A stretch of DNA of 64,000 bases from Verrucomicrobiales bacterium (lineage in GTDB: Bacteria > Verrucomicrobiota > Verrucomicrobiia > Limisphaerales > J093): contig JABTUJ010000022.1 in the NCBI GenBank assembly GCA_015075445.1, forward strand, positions 1-64,000, written 5' to 3'. Shown one piece after another: positions 50,249-59,057 of the stretch (the stretch's first letter is position 1; each line of letters starts with the position of its first letter). The notes under the pieces were generated by a model. The model was not told where the DNA came from, did not search any database, and saw only the letters and a list, made by a program, of their open reading frames with translations. The translations under genes were made by a program, and so were the position numbers.

Positions 50249-52054
50249 TCAGGGCGCCGGCGTGGTCCGATAGACTCGTCGCGGGCCCGCCGCACTTGAT
50301 TCATCCAGGAAGAGCTGGCGCGGGGCATCGAGTTGCACCTCGGTCAGCGAGTTCCAGTTCGTCCAACCGCTGGAAGCGGCAGCGTACTCGACCGCGTGTC
50401 GGCTTCCCACCGGACCCTCCAGCCACACGCCGGTCAACCAGTGGACTCCGTCAAATGCCGGCACGGAATCCACCCCCCGCAGCCGGTAGTAGCGCGCGGA
50501 GGGACGCTCCGACTCGACGAACCGTTGTCGCGCCGCTCCGGACGGATACTCACCCCGAGCCTGCCACTTCGCTTCCGGGCCGACGTCATCGGCGGACTCG
50601 AGGGTCAACGTGGTGTTCTCGACCCCCTGCCACTCGATGGTCAGGAGGCGTTCGGTCTCCACGTTGCTGACGAGCACAGGGATGGGGGCGCTGGTGGTCT
50701 CGCCCAGGCTGTTACGGGCGGTCACGCGGTACTGGCCTTCAAGAGCCCGGGTCGCCGGGGCGAGTAGGAGCGCGGCCGTGCTCCCGCCGGCCACCGCGGT
50801 GTCGTCGTGGAGCCACTGGATTTCCGGCGTCGGTTTACCCGCGATCGCGACCTGGATCCGGCCTTCCTGGCCCTCACGAAGCACGACTGGGGAAGCGGGT
50901 GCGCGGCAGACCGGCGGGTGGTTGGGACGCCGCGTGTGCTGCGCGTCGCCTCCGAAGCCCGGCCAGGAACTGGGGGCGGGCCCCTGGCCGCCACGGATCG
51001 CGTACACCTTAAAGTTCGACGCGCCGATGTACACCGTCCCGTCCGCTCCGAGGGTGGGCGCAGCGGTCACGGCCGCACCGGCGTCAAACGTCCATCGGGG
51101 TTGCCCGGTGGCGGCATCCAAGGCGTACAGATGGCCGTCAACGCCGCCCACATAAACGACTCCGTCGGCGGCGATCGCCGGGGATGAATGCACCTCGAGC
51201 CTCGTCACGAAGTCCCAGCGCTTCTGCCCGGTCGCGCCGTCGAGGGCATAGACGTTGCCGTTGTGACAACCGACGTACACGGCCCCATCCGGCCCAATCG
51301 CAGGGGAGGACCGTACCCAGTTGTTGACCTGGAACTCCCACCGTACCTGGCCGGTGACCCCGTCCAGGGCATGGACCTTGGCATCGTCCGAACCCACGTA
51401 GACGGTGCCGTCCGCGCCGAGGGCCGGGGAGGAGTACACGAGGCCGCGACCGATGAACTGCCAGCGGACCGCGCCGGTGGCCGCGCTCAGAGCCACCACC
51501 CAGGGGCCGGGCCAGCCGACGCCCACATACACGCTCCCCTCGGTGCCGAGGGCGGGGGAGGATCGCACTTCACCCCCTACCGGGACTGCCCAGCGCGTCT
51601 GTCCCGTCGCTCCGTCGAGGGCATAGACCTTGCCGTCCAGCGAACCGACGTACACGGAGCCGTCCTCGCCAACGGCCGGGGAGCCGGTGATCTCGCGGCC
51701 GGTCAGGACCTCCCAACGCTTCGCACCGGTCGCGCCGTCGAGCGCGTAGAGCCGGTAGTCGAACGACCCCACGTACACGGTTCCGTCCGGGCCGATCGCG
51801 GGTGAAGACGTCACCGGGCCCAGCGTGGGAAAGTCCCATTGCCGCTTACCCGTCGTCCCATCGAGGGCGTACACCCGGTGGTCGCGCGAGCCGACATAGA
51901 CCGTACCGTCCCTTCCGAGGGCCGGGGAAGAGGGGATCTGGCCGTCGGTGGTGAACTCCCACAGCTTCTCGCCGGGCTGCGCGGCTTGAAGGGTGCCCAG
52001 GTGGATGGCGAGCGCGATGAACCCGGCCTTGGGGAGAAGCTTCGCAGCGTTCAT
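50249..52054 (-). CDS. Secreted PQQ-like beta-propeller protein with an Ig-like tail
   Basis: The 601-residue protein has a signal peptide and about eight propeller blades of the form SSPALGADGTVYVGS, followed by VYALDGATGQ, of the PQQ-like/WD40-like type (residues about 30-370). An Ig-like segment follows (VVLREGQEGRIQVAIAGKPTPEIQW) and then a beta-rich end. It lacks the residues that bind PQQ in dehydrogenases as far as can be seen, so it is better seen as a binding or structural protein. ATG 52054 is chosen for the signal. It diverges from the Gfo/Idh/MocA gene across 129 bp. Confidence 0.87.
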   Translation of the reverse strand: MNAAKLLPKAGFIALAIHLGTLQAAQPGEKLWEFTTDGQIPSSPALGRDGTVYVGSRDHRVYALDGTTGKRQWDFPTLGPVTSSPAIGPDGTVYVGSFDYRLYALDGATGAKRWEVLTGREITGSPAVGEDGSVYVGSLDGKVYALDGATGQTRWAVPVGGEVRSSPALGTEGSVYVGVGWPGPWVVALSAATGAVRWQFIGRGLVYSSPALGADGTVYVGSDDAKVHALDGVTGQVRWEFQVNNWVRSSPAIGPDGAVYVGCHNGNVYALDGATGQKRWDFVTRLEVHSSPAIAADGVVYVGGVDGHLYALDAATGQPRWTFDAGAAVTAAPTLGADGTVYIGASNFKVYAIRGGQGPAPSSWPGFGGDAQHTRRPNHPPVCRAPASPVVLREGQEGRIQVAIAGKPTPEIQWLHDDTAVAGGSTAALLLAPATRALEGQYRVTARNSLGETTSAPIPVLVSNVETERLLTIEWQGVENTTLTLESADDVGPEAKWQARGEYPSGAARQRFVESERPSARYYRLRGVDSVPAFDGVHWLTGVWLEGPVGSRHAVEYAAASSGWTNWNSLTEVQLDAPRQLFLDESSAAGPRRVYRTTPAP

Positions 52055-52183
52055 ACCGCTGATTTTGAGCACAACCCATGCCGGCGCGGGAGAACGTGCC
52101 GCAGCGTGTGGCATGCGTGCGCTTCGGGCTCGCCAACTCCGGCTGGCGGGCTAGCATGCGCGCGGTCCACCATTCAACGAGTC

Positions 52184-53557
52184 ATGAAGAACACCGAACC
52201 CACTCCTGTTTCTGTCCCGCACGAAGGCACGACGCGTCGCGACTTCCTGGCCCGCACCGGCCAGGTGGCGGCGGTTTCGGCCCTGGCCGGCGTGAGCCTG
52301 CCGTTGGTGCATGCTGCCGAGGACAACACCATCCGGCTGGCCCTGATCGGCTGCGGCGGTCGCGGAACCGGCGCGGCGGCGAACGCGCTGGAGGCGCCGG
52401 GGGGGCCGACCAAGCTCGTGGCCATGGCGGATTTGTTTGAGGACCGGGTGAGCCGCTCCTACCAGAGCCTGCGCGAGAAGTACGGGGAACGTGCCGATGC
52501 GCCGGCGGACCGGCGGTTCGTGGGGTTCGAGTCGTATCGGAAGGCGATTGACTGTCTGCGGCCAGGCGATGTGGCGCTTTGCACCACCCACGCAGCGTTC
52601 CGGCCGCGGCACGTCGAGTACGCGATCGAGAAGGGCGTGCACGTGTTCATGGAGAAGACCTTTGCGCCCGACCCGGGCGGGATCAAACGGATCCTGCGCG
52701 CGGGGGAAGCGGCGGAGAAGAAGGGGCTCAAGATCGGCGCGGGGGTGATGTGCCGGCACTCGACGGCGCGGCAGGCGCTGATCCAGCAGATCCGGGACGG
52801 GGCGATGGGCGACATCCAGTTGATTCGGGCGTACCGGATGGATTCCGGCTATCGGATGGGGCGCCTCAACCCGCAGCCGAGCGAACTGCTCGCCCAGATC
52901 CGGATCCCGTACCAGTTTTTCTGGACGTCCTCCGGCATCTTCATCGAGCTGATGATCCACCAGATCGACGAGTGTTGCTGGATCAAGGACGGCTGGCCGG
53001 TCAGCGCCCACGGCGTGGGCGGCCGCGGCCCGGACAGCACGGACTGCGCCCAGAACTTCGACACGTACTCGATCGAGTACACCTTTGCCGACGGCACCAA
53101 GGCGCTGGTGACCGGCCGGTACATTCCGAAATGCCACAACGATTTCGCGACGTTCGTGCACGGGACCAAGTGCGCCGCCCAGTTCTCGGGAGACATCCAT
53201 GCCCCGACCGTTCAACGCTACAAGGACCAGCGGATCGAGCGGGCGAACATCGCGTGGCGGCCCGAACGGGAGACGGTCGATCCGTGGCAGGCCGAGTGGA
53301 ATGTGCTGCTGGATGCCATCCGGAACAACAAGCCCCACAACGAGGCCAAGCGGGCAGCCTACTCGAATCTGGCAGCGATCATGGGGCGGGCCGCGGTGCA
53401 CTCGGGCCAGATCATCACCTGGGAAGAGGCGCTGGCCTCCGACTTCATGTTCTGTCCGGACGTAGACCGGCTGAACGAATCCAGCCCCGCGCCCGTGACC
53501 GCGGATGCCAACGGCCGCTACCCGGCGCCGGTGCCCGGGGTGTGGCGGGAGATCTGA
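52184..53557 (+). CDS. Tat-exported Gfo/Idh/MocA-family oxidoreductase
   Basis: The 457-residue protein has a twin-arginine signal, TTRRDFLARTGQVAAVSALAG, an NAD(P)-binding Rossmann domain with LIGCGGRGTGAAAN, and the C-terminal alpha/beta domain with FFWTSSGIFIELMIHQIDE. Members act on sugars, often with secreted partners. The Tat signal ties it to the tatAC genes at 39.5-41.3 kb. It could process sugars released by the nearby glycosidases, but this is inference. ATG 52184 is the only start that keeps the twin-Arg signal. Confidence 0.9.
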   Translation: MKNTEPTPVSVPHEGTTRRDFLARTGQVAAVSALAGVSLPLVHAAEDNTIRLALIGCGGRGTGAAANALEAPGGPTKLVAMADLFEDRVSRSYQSLREKYGERADAPADRRFVGFESYRKAIDCLRPGDVALCTTHAAFRPRHVEYAIEKGVHVFMEKTFAPDPGGIKRILRAGEAAEKKGLKIGAGVMCRHSTARQALIQQIRDGAMGDIQLIRAYRMDSGYRMGRLNPQPSELLAQIRIPYQFFWTSSGIFIELMIHQIDECCWIKDGWPVSAHGVGGRGPDSTDCAQNFDTYSIEYTFADGTKALVTGRYIPKCHNDFATFVHGTKCAAQFSGDIHAPTVQRYKDQRIERANIAWRPERETVDPWQAEWNVLLDAIRNNKPHNEAKRAAYSNLAAIMGRAAVHSGQIITWEEALASDFMFCPDVDRLNESSPAPVTADANGRYPAPVPGVWREI

Positions 53558-53783
53558 GGCCGCGGCGATTCGCCTGAATCTCGGGGACCGGGTGGGCGAG
53601 ACGGGCCGCCGCCGGATCGCCCTGAACGTGATCGAGCGGGGCCGCGCCTGGCACTGGAGCCGGCTGCCCAAGGGCTGGTCTGACCTCGAGTACTGCCTTC
53701 GCCACGGGCAACGCCGCACGCCCGCCGCGCTGCGGAGTCTGTTCGGATAGAGCCACCTCGCCCCACCGGCTTCATGGAGCGTG
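53558..53783 (+). other. Region after the oxidoreductase gene with a short open frame
   Basis: Between the oxidoreductase stop and the tandem repeat, an open frame runs to 53750 and ends IERGRAWHWSRLPKGWSDLEYCL and a few more residues. It has no good start after the previous stop and no recognised family. It may be the C-terminal remnant of a lost gene, or noise. Confidence 0.25.
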
Positions 53784-54083
53784 CGCAGATTCAGAGCGAC
53801 CGCAGAGGGGGCAGGCGGGTGGGCTGATCCGGGGACGGGCTCGACGAAGATTCCATCAGCGGGGGCTCTGAATCGGTGGGATGAAAGGTCCGGGGAGGGG
53901 TCCCGCAGATTCAGAGCGACCGCAGATTGGGTAGGAGGGTGGACAGTACTGGGGACGGGGTCGACGGAGATTCCATCGGCGGGGGCTCTGAATCGGTGGG
54001 AGGAAAGGTCCGGGGAGTGGCCCCGCAGATTCAGAGCGACCGCAGATCGGGCGAGAGGGCGGACTGTTCCGGAGACGGGTGTG
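53784..54083. repeat. 120-bp tandem repeat, two full units and a partial third
   Basis: Units start at 53784, 53904 and 54024. Each begins CGCAGATTCAGAGCGACCGCAGA and contains the complementary GCTCTGAATC about 75 bp later, so each unit can form a hairpin. The sequence differs from the 48 kb array but the design is alike. The following bases to 54240 hold nothing recognisable. Confidence 0.85.
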
Positions 54084-54242
54084 ACAGGCGAGATGCGCCC
54101 ACACCCGGTCAAAACTACGCGTTCCCAGTCGTCCAAGCCGAAACGAGATCTGCTGGCATCGACGGGCACGGCCGCCGGCAGCCTCTGGATCCGTCCCCCC
54201 ACTCGCGGCGAGTTCGGGCTTCGCGAGGTGGGAAACTGCCAC

Positions 54243-54248
54243 TACACT
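54243..54248 (+). promoter_or_regulatory. TACACT -10-like box before the PHP gene
   Basis: TACACT lies seven bases before the ATG at 54256, with TTCGCG 17 bp upstream as a weak -35. It follows the same short-leader spacing as several other genes in the window. Confidence 0.35.
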
Positions 54249-54255
54249 TTTCCGC

Positions 54256-54750
54256 ATGCACATCCCGAGGCTGGTCTTGCGTTCGTCCTTCCGGCTGACG
54301 CCCCTCGTAGCGTTCCTGGTGGCCACGGCCCAACCCCTGCCGCCGCCCGCCACGCTCGACACGCCCGGCGTCGGGGCGGACGGCTATCGCTGGTGGAAAG
54401 GCAATCTTCACACCCACTCGCTGTGGAGCGACGGGGACCAATTCCCCGAGGTGGTCGTGGATTGGTACGCGCTCCGGTTCATCGGCACCCGCCGCGGCTA
54501 CGACCCCCGGCGCGAACCGAAGCGAGACGCCGAGGGGAATCCCCTGCCCGTGACGATGGACTACAGCGAGGAGATCGGACGCGTGCTCCAGGAGGTCGAG
54601 GCGAACCAAGCCACCTATACGTTCACCGGCGACGAGCTCTACGTCCGCGCCCGGATCCGCTCCTCGCGGCTGAAGGAGAACCCGTTTGCCGAGGGCGAAC
54701 GGGAACAGGCCTGGACGCAGCCGGTGGTACTACCCACTCCCCCGAAGTGA
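54256..54750 (+). pseudogene. Internally deleted PHP-domain phosphoesterase-like protein
   Basis: The 164-residue frame has a signal peptide, then WWKGNLHTHSLWSDGDQFPE, which is the first metal-binding motif (HTHS) of a PHP phosphoesterase. At about residue 73 it jumps to FIGTRRGYDPRREPKRDA and ends with EATYTFTGDEL-like and AWTQPVV, which are the C-terminal motifs of the same family. The family members I know have 400 residues or more, so some 250-300 residues of the metal-binding core are missing in frame. The remaining protein cannot be an active hydrolase. It could be a misassembly or a real deletion. Confidence 0.6.
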
Positions 54751-54844
54751 CCGTGACCCGGAACACCGCTGATTGGTCCCGGCCCTGCCTGGGAGGAGAC
54801 CACGCCGGCGTCACCCCCGGGAACGGCGCGGCCAGACCCGTATC

Positions 54845-55504
54845 ATGAACGCCGTCGAACTTGACCACGTCACCAAGACGTTCGGCACCACACTCGCCGT
54901 GGACGACCTGTCGCTCCACGTCCCCGCGGGCAGCATCTACGGATTCATCGGCCCGAACGGCTCCGGCAAGACCACGACGCTGCGGATGGTCCTGAACATC
55001 TTCCGGCCGGATGCCGGGGAAATCCGGCTGTTTGGCGAGCGCCCGCACGGCTCGCGGGATGCGCGGGTCGGGTACCTCCCCGAGGAACGCGGTCTCTATC
55101 CCCGGATGAAGGTGCGCGAGTTCCTCTGGTTCATCGGCGAGTTGCGAAGCGGCCAGGCCCGCCGCCCGGACGTGGACGCCTGGCTGGAACGTTTCGAACT
55201 GACCGGCTGCACCGAGCGCAAGATCGAGGCCCTCAGCAAGGGCATGGCCCAGAAAGTCCAGTTCATCGCCGCCGTGCTGGGCGAACCGAAGCTGCTCGTC
55301 CTCGACGAGCCGTTCTCGGGTCTCGACCCGGTCAACACCGACGTGCTCCGGCGAGCCGTGCTCGACCTGCGCGCGGGCGGCGCCACGGTGGTCTTCAGCA
55401 CGCACGACATGGCCATGGCCGAGCGCCTGTGCGATTTCATCTTCATGATTTTCCGCGGACGCAAGGTGCTCGACGGAACCCTCACCGCCATCCAGGACCG
55501 CTAA
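54845..55504 (+). CDS. ABC transporter ATP-binding protein, truncated at the C-terminus
   Basis: The 219-residue product has Walker A GPNGSGKTT (37-45 or so), signature SKGMAQKVQF, Walker B LLVLDEPFSGLDP and the switch His in FSTHDMAMA. It belongs to the group whose members end in a DUF4162 domain and total about 300 residues. Here the frame stops right after LDGTLTAIQDR, before that domain. The ABC-2 permease that should follow is absent and replaced by compositionally different DNA, so the gene end is a likely breakpoint. The ATPase core alone would lack its membrane partner. Confidence 0.8.
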   Translation: MNAVELDHVTKTFGTTLAVDDLSLHVPAGSIYGFIGPNGSGKTTTLRMVLNIFRPDAGEIRLFGERPHGSRDARVGYLPEERGLYPRMKVREFLWFIGELRSGQARRPDVDAWLERFELTGCTERKIEALSKGMAQKVQFIAAVLGEPKLLVLDEPFSGLDPVNTDVLRRAVLDLRAGGATVVFSTHDMAMAERLCDFIFMIFRGRKVLDGTLTAIQDR

Positions 55505-55743
55505 GTGAGTTGAAACGCAGGGCACCCGCTCGACGAACACGCGCAGCCAGTAAAACGCCGGCCGCAACCGCAGCCCAAACCTCCTCACGTAGCCAACTAC
55601 GCCATGTCCAACCGCATGCTCGCCAAAACGCAAAATCCCGAACCCAGCACTCCAGCCGCCAAACAACAAAACCCCAACGCCAGACCTAACAAAAACAGTC
55701 ACTTCGCAACAACAATACCAGCAAACCACACCCCAACCAAGCA
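55505..55743. other. A/C-rich non-coding stretch of unusual composition
   Basis: The plus strand of this interval is rich in A and C (many CAA, AAC and CCA triplets) and visibly poorer in G than the surrounding DNA. It has no convincing gene on either strand. It starts where the ABC ATPase is cut and ends at the stop codon of the next gene. Confidence 0.55.
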
Positions 55744-56352
55744 TCAAAATTCCCGCACCACCACGCCCACGGTGTACGGAATGACTTGGTCGAATGATCC
55801 GGACTCATGACGGGGTCCCGCTTCGAGATCGTACCAGCCCAGGAAACTGCTGTTGGGGGCGATGACGTACGTGCCCGGAGGCATGTTCCCATCGACCCGC
55901 AAGGAAACGCGCGCTACGAAGAGGTCGGTACCGGTGGTCGACCCAAACAGCGTGTTTTCACCACCCAGATCGCTTGCGTTCTCCGGCTCGAGCCTTTGGC
56001 CCTTCACCGAGGGCGCGGTCACAAAATCGAAGAAGCTGCCATTGCGATAGGGTTCGCTGGCGATGGTAAACGTCTGATCGGTCAAGCCGAGAGCAGCGTT
56101 GCCCCACTCTTCGAAGACAAGCTTGAAGCTCAAGCCGGACAACCGGTCGCCATCCGTCGCATGAACGACGACGTCGAACGAGAAATCGCCGGCAGGTATA
56201 TTCTCCACGCCATTCGGATTCCCGTCCGCGATGACATCTCGAAACTCGAAAGCCACCACGCCCAAGGCCTGCGGCGCGAGCAACGAAACCACCGCGCCTG
56301 CCGTGCCGAGAATGGCCTTACGGCTTGGACCGACTTGGACGACACTCTTCAT
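55744..56352 (-). CDS. Secreted beta-rich hypothetical protein
   Basis: The 202-residue protein has a signal peptide (AILGTAGAVVSLLAPQALG) and a beta-rich body with FSFDVVVHATDGDRLSGLSF and VARVSLRVDGNMPPGTYVI. No known domain is recognised. The end reads IPYTVGVVVREF with no sorting signal. Codon use is less GC-biased than in most of the window. A TTGACA box is upstream. It lies between the truncated ABC gene and the decayed subtilase, in a zone of apparent gene loss. Confidence 0.65.
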   Translation of the reverse strand: MKSVVQVGPSRKAILGTAGAVVSLLAPQALGVVAFEFRDVIADGNPNGVENIPAGDFSFDVVVHATDGDRLSGLSFKLVFEEWGNAALGLTDQTFTIASEPYRNGSFFDFVTAPSVKGQRLEPENASDLGGENTLFGSTTGTDLFVARVSLRVDGNMPPGTYVIAPNSSFLGWYDLEAGPRHESGSFDQVIPYTVGVVVREF

Positions 56353-56360
56353 AGGCGCAC

Positions 56361-56389
56361 AAGAAACCGGGCAAACGTCCCGCTGTCAA
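56361..56389 (-). promoter_or_regulatory. Candidate promoter of the secreted hypothetical gene
   Basis: A perfect TTGACA (56389-56384) is 17 bp from TTTCTT (56366-56361) on the minus strand, eight bases before the ATG at 56352. The -10 box is weak but the -35 is consensus. Confidence 0.45.
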
Positions 56390-56555
56390 GTCGTGAAACC
56401 CGTATGTGACCTATGAGTCGATACGTAGAGATTTGCTGCACAACAGTTAAGCGGGGCCAACCCCGCGCTTGATAGTGACCCAGCGACGGGTGGGCGCCAC
56501 GATGATCAACGCGCGGCACACCCGTGTCCGTGCAAGGCCAGCGACCGGATCGAAG

Positions 56556-58766
56556 CTATGGCAGGATATTCCCCGCGCGCACCCGCACCAGCCCCACATC
56601 CAGCGTGCTGATCAATCCATCGGCGTTGATGTCCCGCCGGAAGTTCGTCGCATCGGCGTAGGCGCCCGCCACGACGCGCACCAGCCCACGTCCAGCGTCG
56701 GTCATCTTGTCCTGGTTCACATCCCTTCGATGCAGCCCACCACCACCGAGGCCCGCTGAGGTAGCCGCCGTCCACGCCCTCGATCCTCCAAGCCCACGGT
56801 GAGCCACTGAAGGTTACGCCCGGACAATTGCACCGTGACCCAGGTTGTCCGCAATCGTGCTGCCCGTCACCGTTGCCGTCCCGGCGATAATCCTCGGCGT
56901 GGCGCTGGATGGGCACATCGAACGTGAAGACCACCGTCCGCGGCCTGCCTGGACGCGGCTCGGTCGCCGGGTCCCGCTCAGCGGAAGCGGATGTCAAAGC
57001 TCCCCGCGCCCTGTGGGCCTGCCGCGACACGACGCTCTGTAACACCGGGGCGACTGCGTCAGACTCCCAGCGCCGCCTCCGCCTGGATCAAGCCATAGCC
57101 GGAGTCAAAATCGAATCCCGCCGGCCCCACCTCAAGCGCCGTGGCCTGCAGCACCTGGCGGATCCGCTCCGGCCCGATCTTGGGCCGCGCCTGTAGATCA
57201 GCGCCACGCCCGCCGCGTGGGGGCCGCGGCGGATGCTGCCACAAAAATTCGGCCACGCGTCCACCACGTTGAGTAATCCGAGCCGCCGAAGAAGGTGTTG
57301 TTGCCGCCCTGGGGCGCCGCGAAGCTCGGCCGGTCGCGCAGTTCATACGTGGGGTTGCCCTCGGGCGTGAAGAAGATCGGCGTGCCGCCGGCGGAGGAGA
57401 AGTACTCCATCAAGGGCGGGCTTTGTCCGTAGACCGGTGTGTTGCAGTAACGGACGGCCCCGACGGCCATGGCGCCGCGCGCGTTCATGTGGCCGTAGAG
57501 CGTGCTCGAATGCGTGTGGTACTGCTCCTGGCCCAGCCCCCGCTCGGCGTACCAGAGCAGCTTGACCAGGGGCGGCGGTTGGCCGGCCTTGAGCCGGATC
57601 CGCAAGCCCGCCTCGAGCAGCCAGCCCGAGGTCGTCACGCCGAACACCTCGGTCGGATCGTTCCCCAGGTTGTTGTTGAAGCTGCCCATCCCGCCGATCG
57701 ACCGGCCGTCCCGGTACACCAGCTCGATGTCCAGGTCCGTCTGCGCCCCCGGATTGCCCGGCGCCGTCGAGGCGTACCGGTCCGGCCACTGGAGAATGAA
57801 GAACGTCGTGCCGAGCAGAATATTGACGTTGAGAATGGTGTTCACACCCGTGCCCGGATCGAAATCATGATACCCGCCGCCCCCATCCCGAAACGGCGCT
57901 TCGTAGGAATGGCGCGCGGCGTTGCCGGCACTCGAGAAGTAGGCCACCCCATCGGCTGCCACCTCGTCCACCGCCTGGGCAATGATGCCATCGGCAAACA
58001 TCGGCTCCTCCAGGTAGATCACATCGTCCACAATGACCCGGCAGCCGGCGTCACGGAGCGCCCGGATGCCGTTGGCAAAATCGGCCTCCCCCCGCCACGC
58101 CGTGTGGAACGCGAGCGCCGCACCCGGCGCCACATCGTGGACAATCTCCCCCATCGCCCGCCCTTCGTCAGTCGTGCCCGCCACATCCGCCAGCAGCAAG
58201 ATATCCGCTGGCAGATCCCCCGACGAGATGCCCGCCGCCATCTGCCCCTTCGCATTGAACGAATCCGACAGGATCCCGACGCGCACCCCCGCGCCGGTCA
58301 CCTTGAACACCTCCCGGGCCACGTCCGAGCCTTGGGCGCGACAGCCCTGGCTGGTGGTGAGTCCGGCATTCGCCACCGCGAGCGCCGGCCGGGCAAACCG
58401 CAGACCGCTCAACCCCGCCAGGCCAGCGACGGAAGCTACCGGCAGACGCGCCGAAACGATCCCTCCAGCCACCGCCAGTTCCTCCGCCCCCAGGGCGGAC
58501 AACTGGGTCGCCAGCGTTCCCGCCTCGCCCTCCGCGATGGCCGTGATGAGCACGTAGCCGTCCGCCGTGGGTACCTGGGCACGCTGTACCACCGCTTGCT
58601 GCGGCCCGGAATCCGTCAGGACCGCCGGTCCGTAGACCGGCGCCGTTACACCGTGGACCAGGTCCCACAGAAGACCGGAGACCTTGGAAGTATTGAATGT
58701 TTGAGCCTCAACCCCAGCTTCGCTCCCGACAAGTAGCGCCGCCGCGAGAATCGTCAGTTTATGCAT
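56556..58766 (-). pseudogene. Frameshifted subtilisin-like protease with a decayed dockerin-like tail
   Basis: From ATG 58766 a signal peptide (LTILAAALLVGSEAG) leads into an S8 peptidase with VRVGILSDSFN (Asp region) and a histidine in MGEIVHDVAPG. The frame breaks near 57250: the Ser-motif region reads FVAASAAAP and then runs out of frame. Adding single bases restores HAAGVAL and then RPKIGPERIRQVLQATA, ending at 57059. Beyond that, pieces in different frames match a verrucomicrobial C-terminal module (VVFTFDVPI, then DVNQDKMTDAG and RRDINADGLIST, dockerin-like). At least three single-base losses are needed. It may be a pseudogene or a local sequencing problem. Confidence 0.75.
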
Positions 58767-59057
58767 GGCAGTTTCTGTCGCGTGTGTTTCCGGCGTCCAA
58801 GGCGCGCCGAGGGGTCGCTCGGCCCGAGCGACCCCCGCACTCCTTCCTTGTCGTGCGCGCGAGACATCTTGAACCCTGCACGGAGCGTGTCGAAATCCGT
58901 TCCCACGACACAAGTGAGGGCAAGTGCCTCCACGGGGATTAGTATGTTCCCCTAAGCGCGAGTTTGGCGAGATGAAGTGAAGTTAATCCCCGCCCACACG
59001 CGGACACGCCCCCCGCCCGATCGCCCGCCTCCCGATGCCATCCGGCGTCCGCGTAGG
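58767..59057. other. Intergenic region between the subtilase and priA
   Basis: About 290 bp without an open frame of interest. It is less GC-rich around 58900-58990. No terminator or repeat was recognised. Confidence 0.4.
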
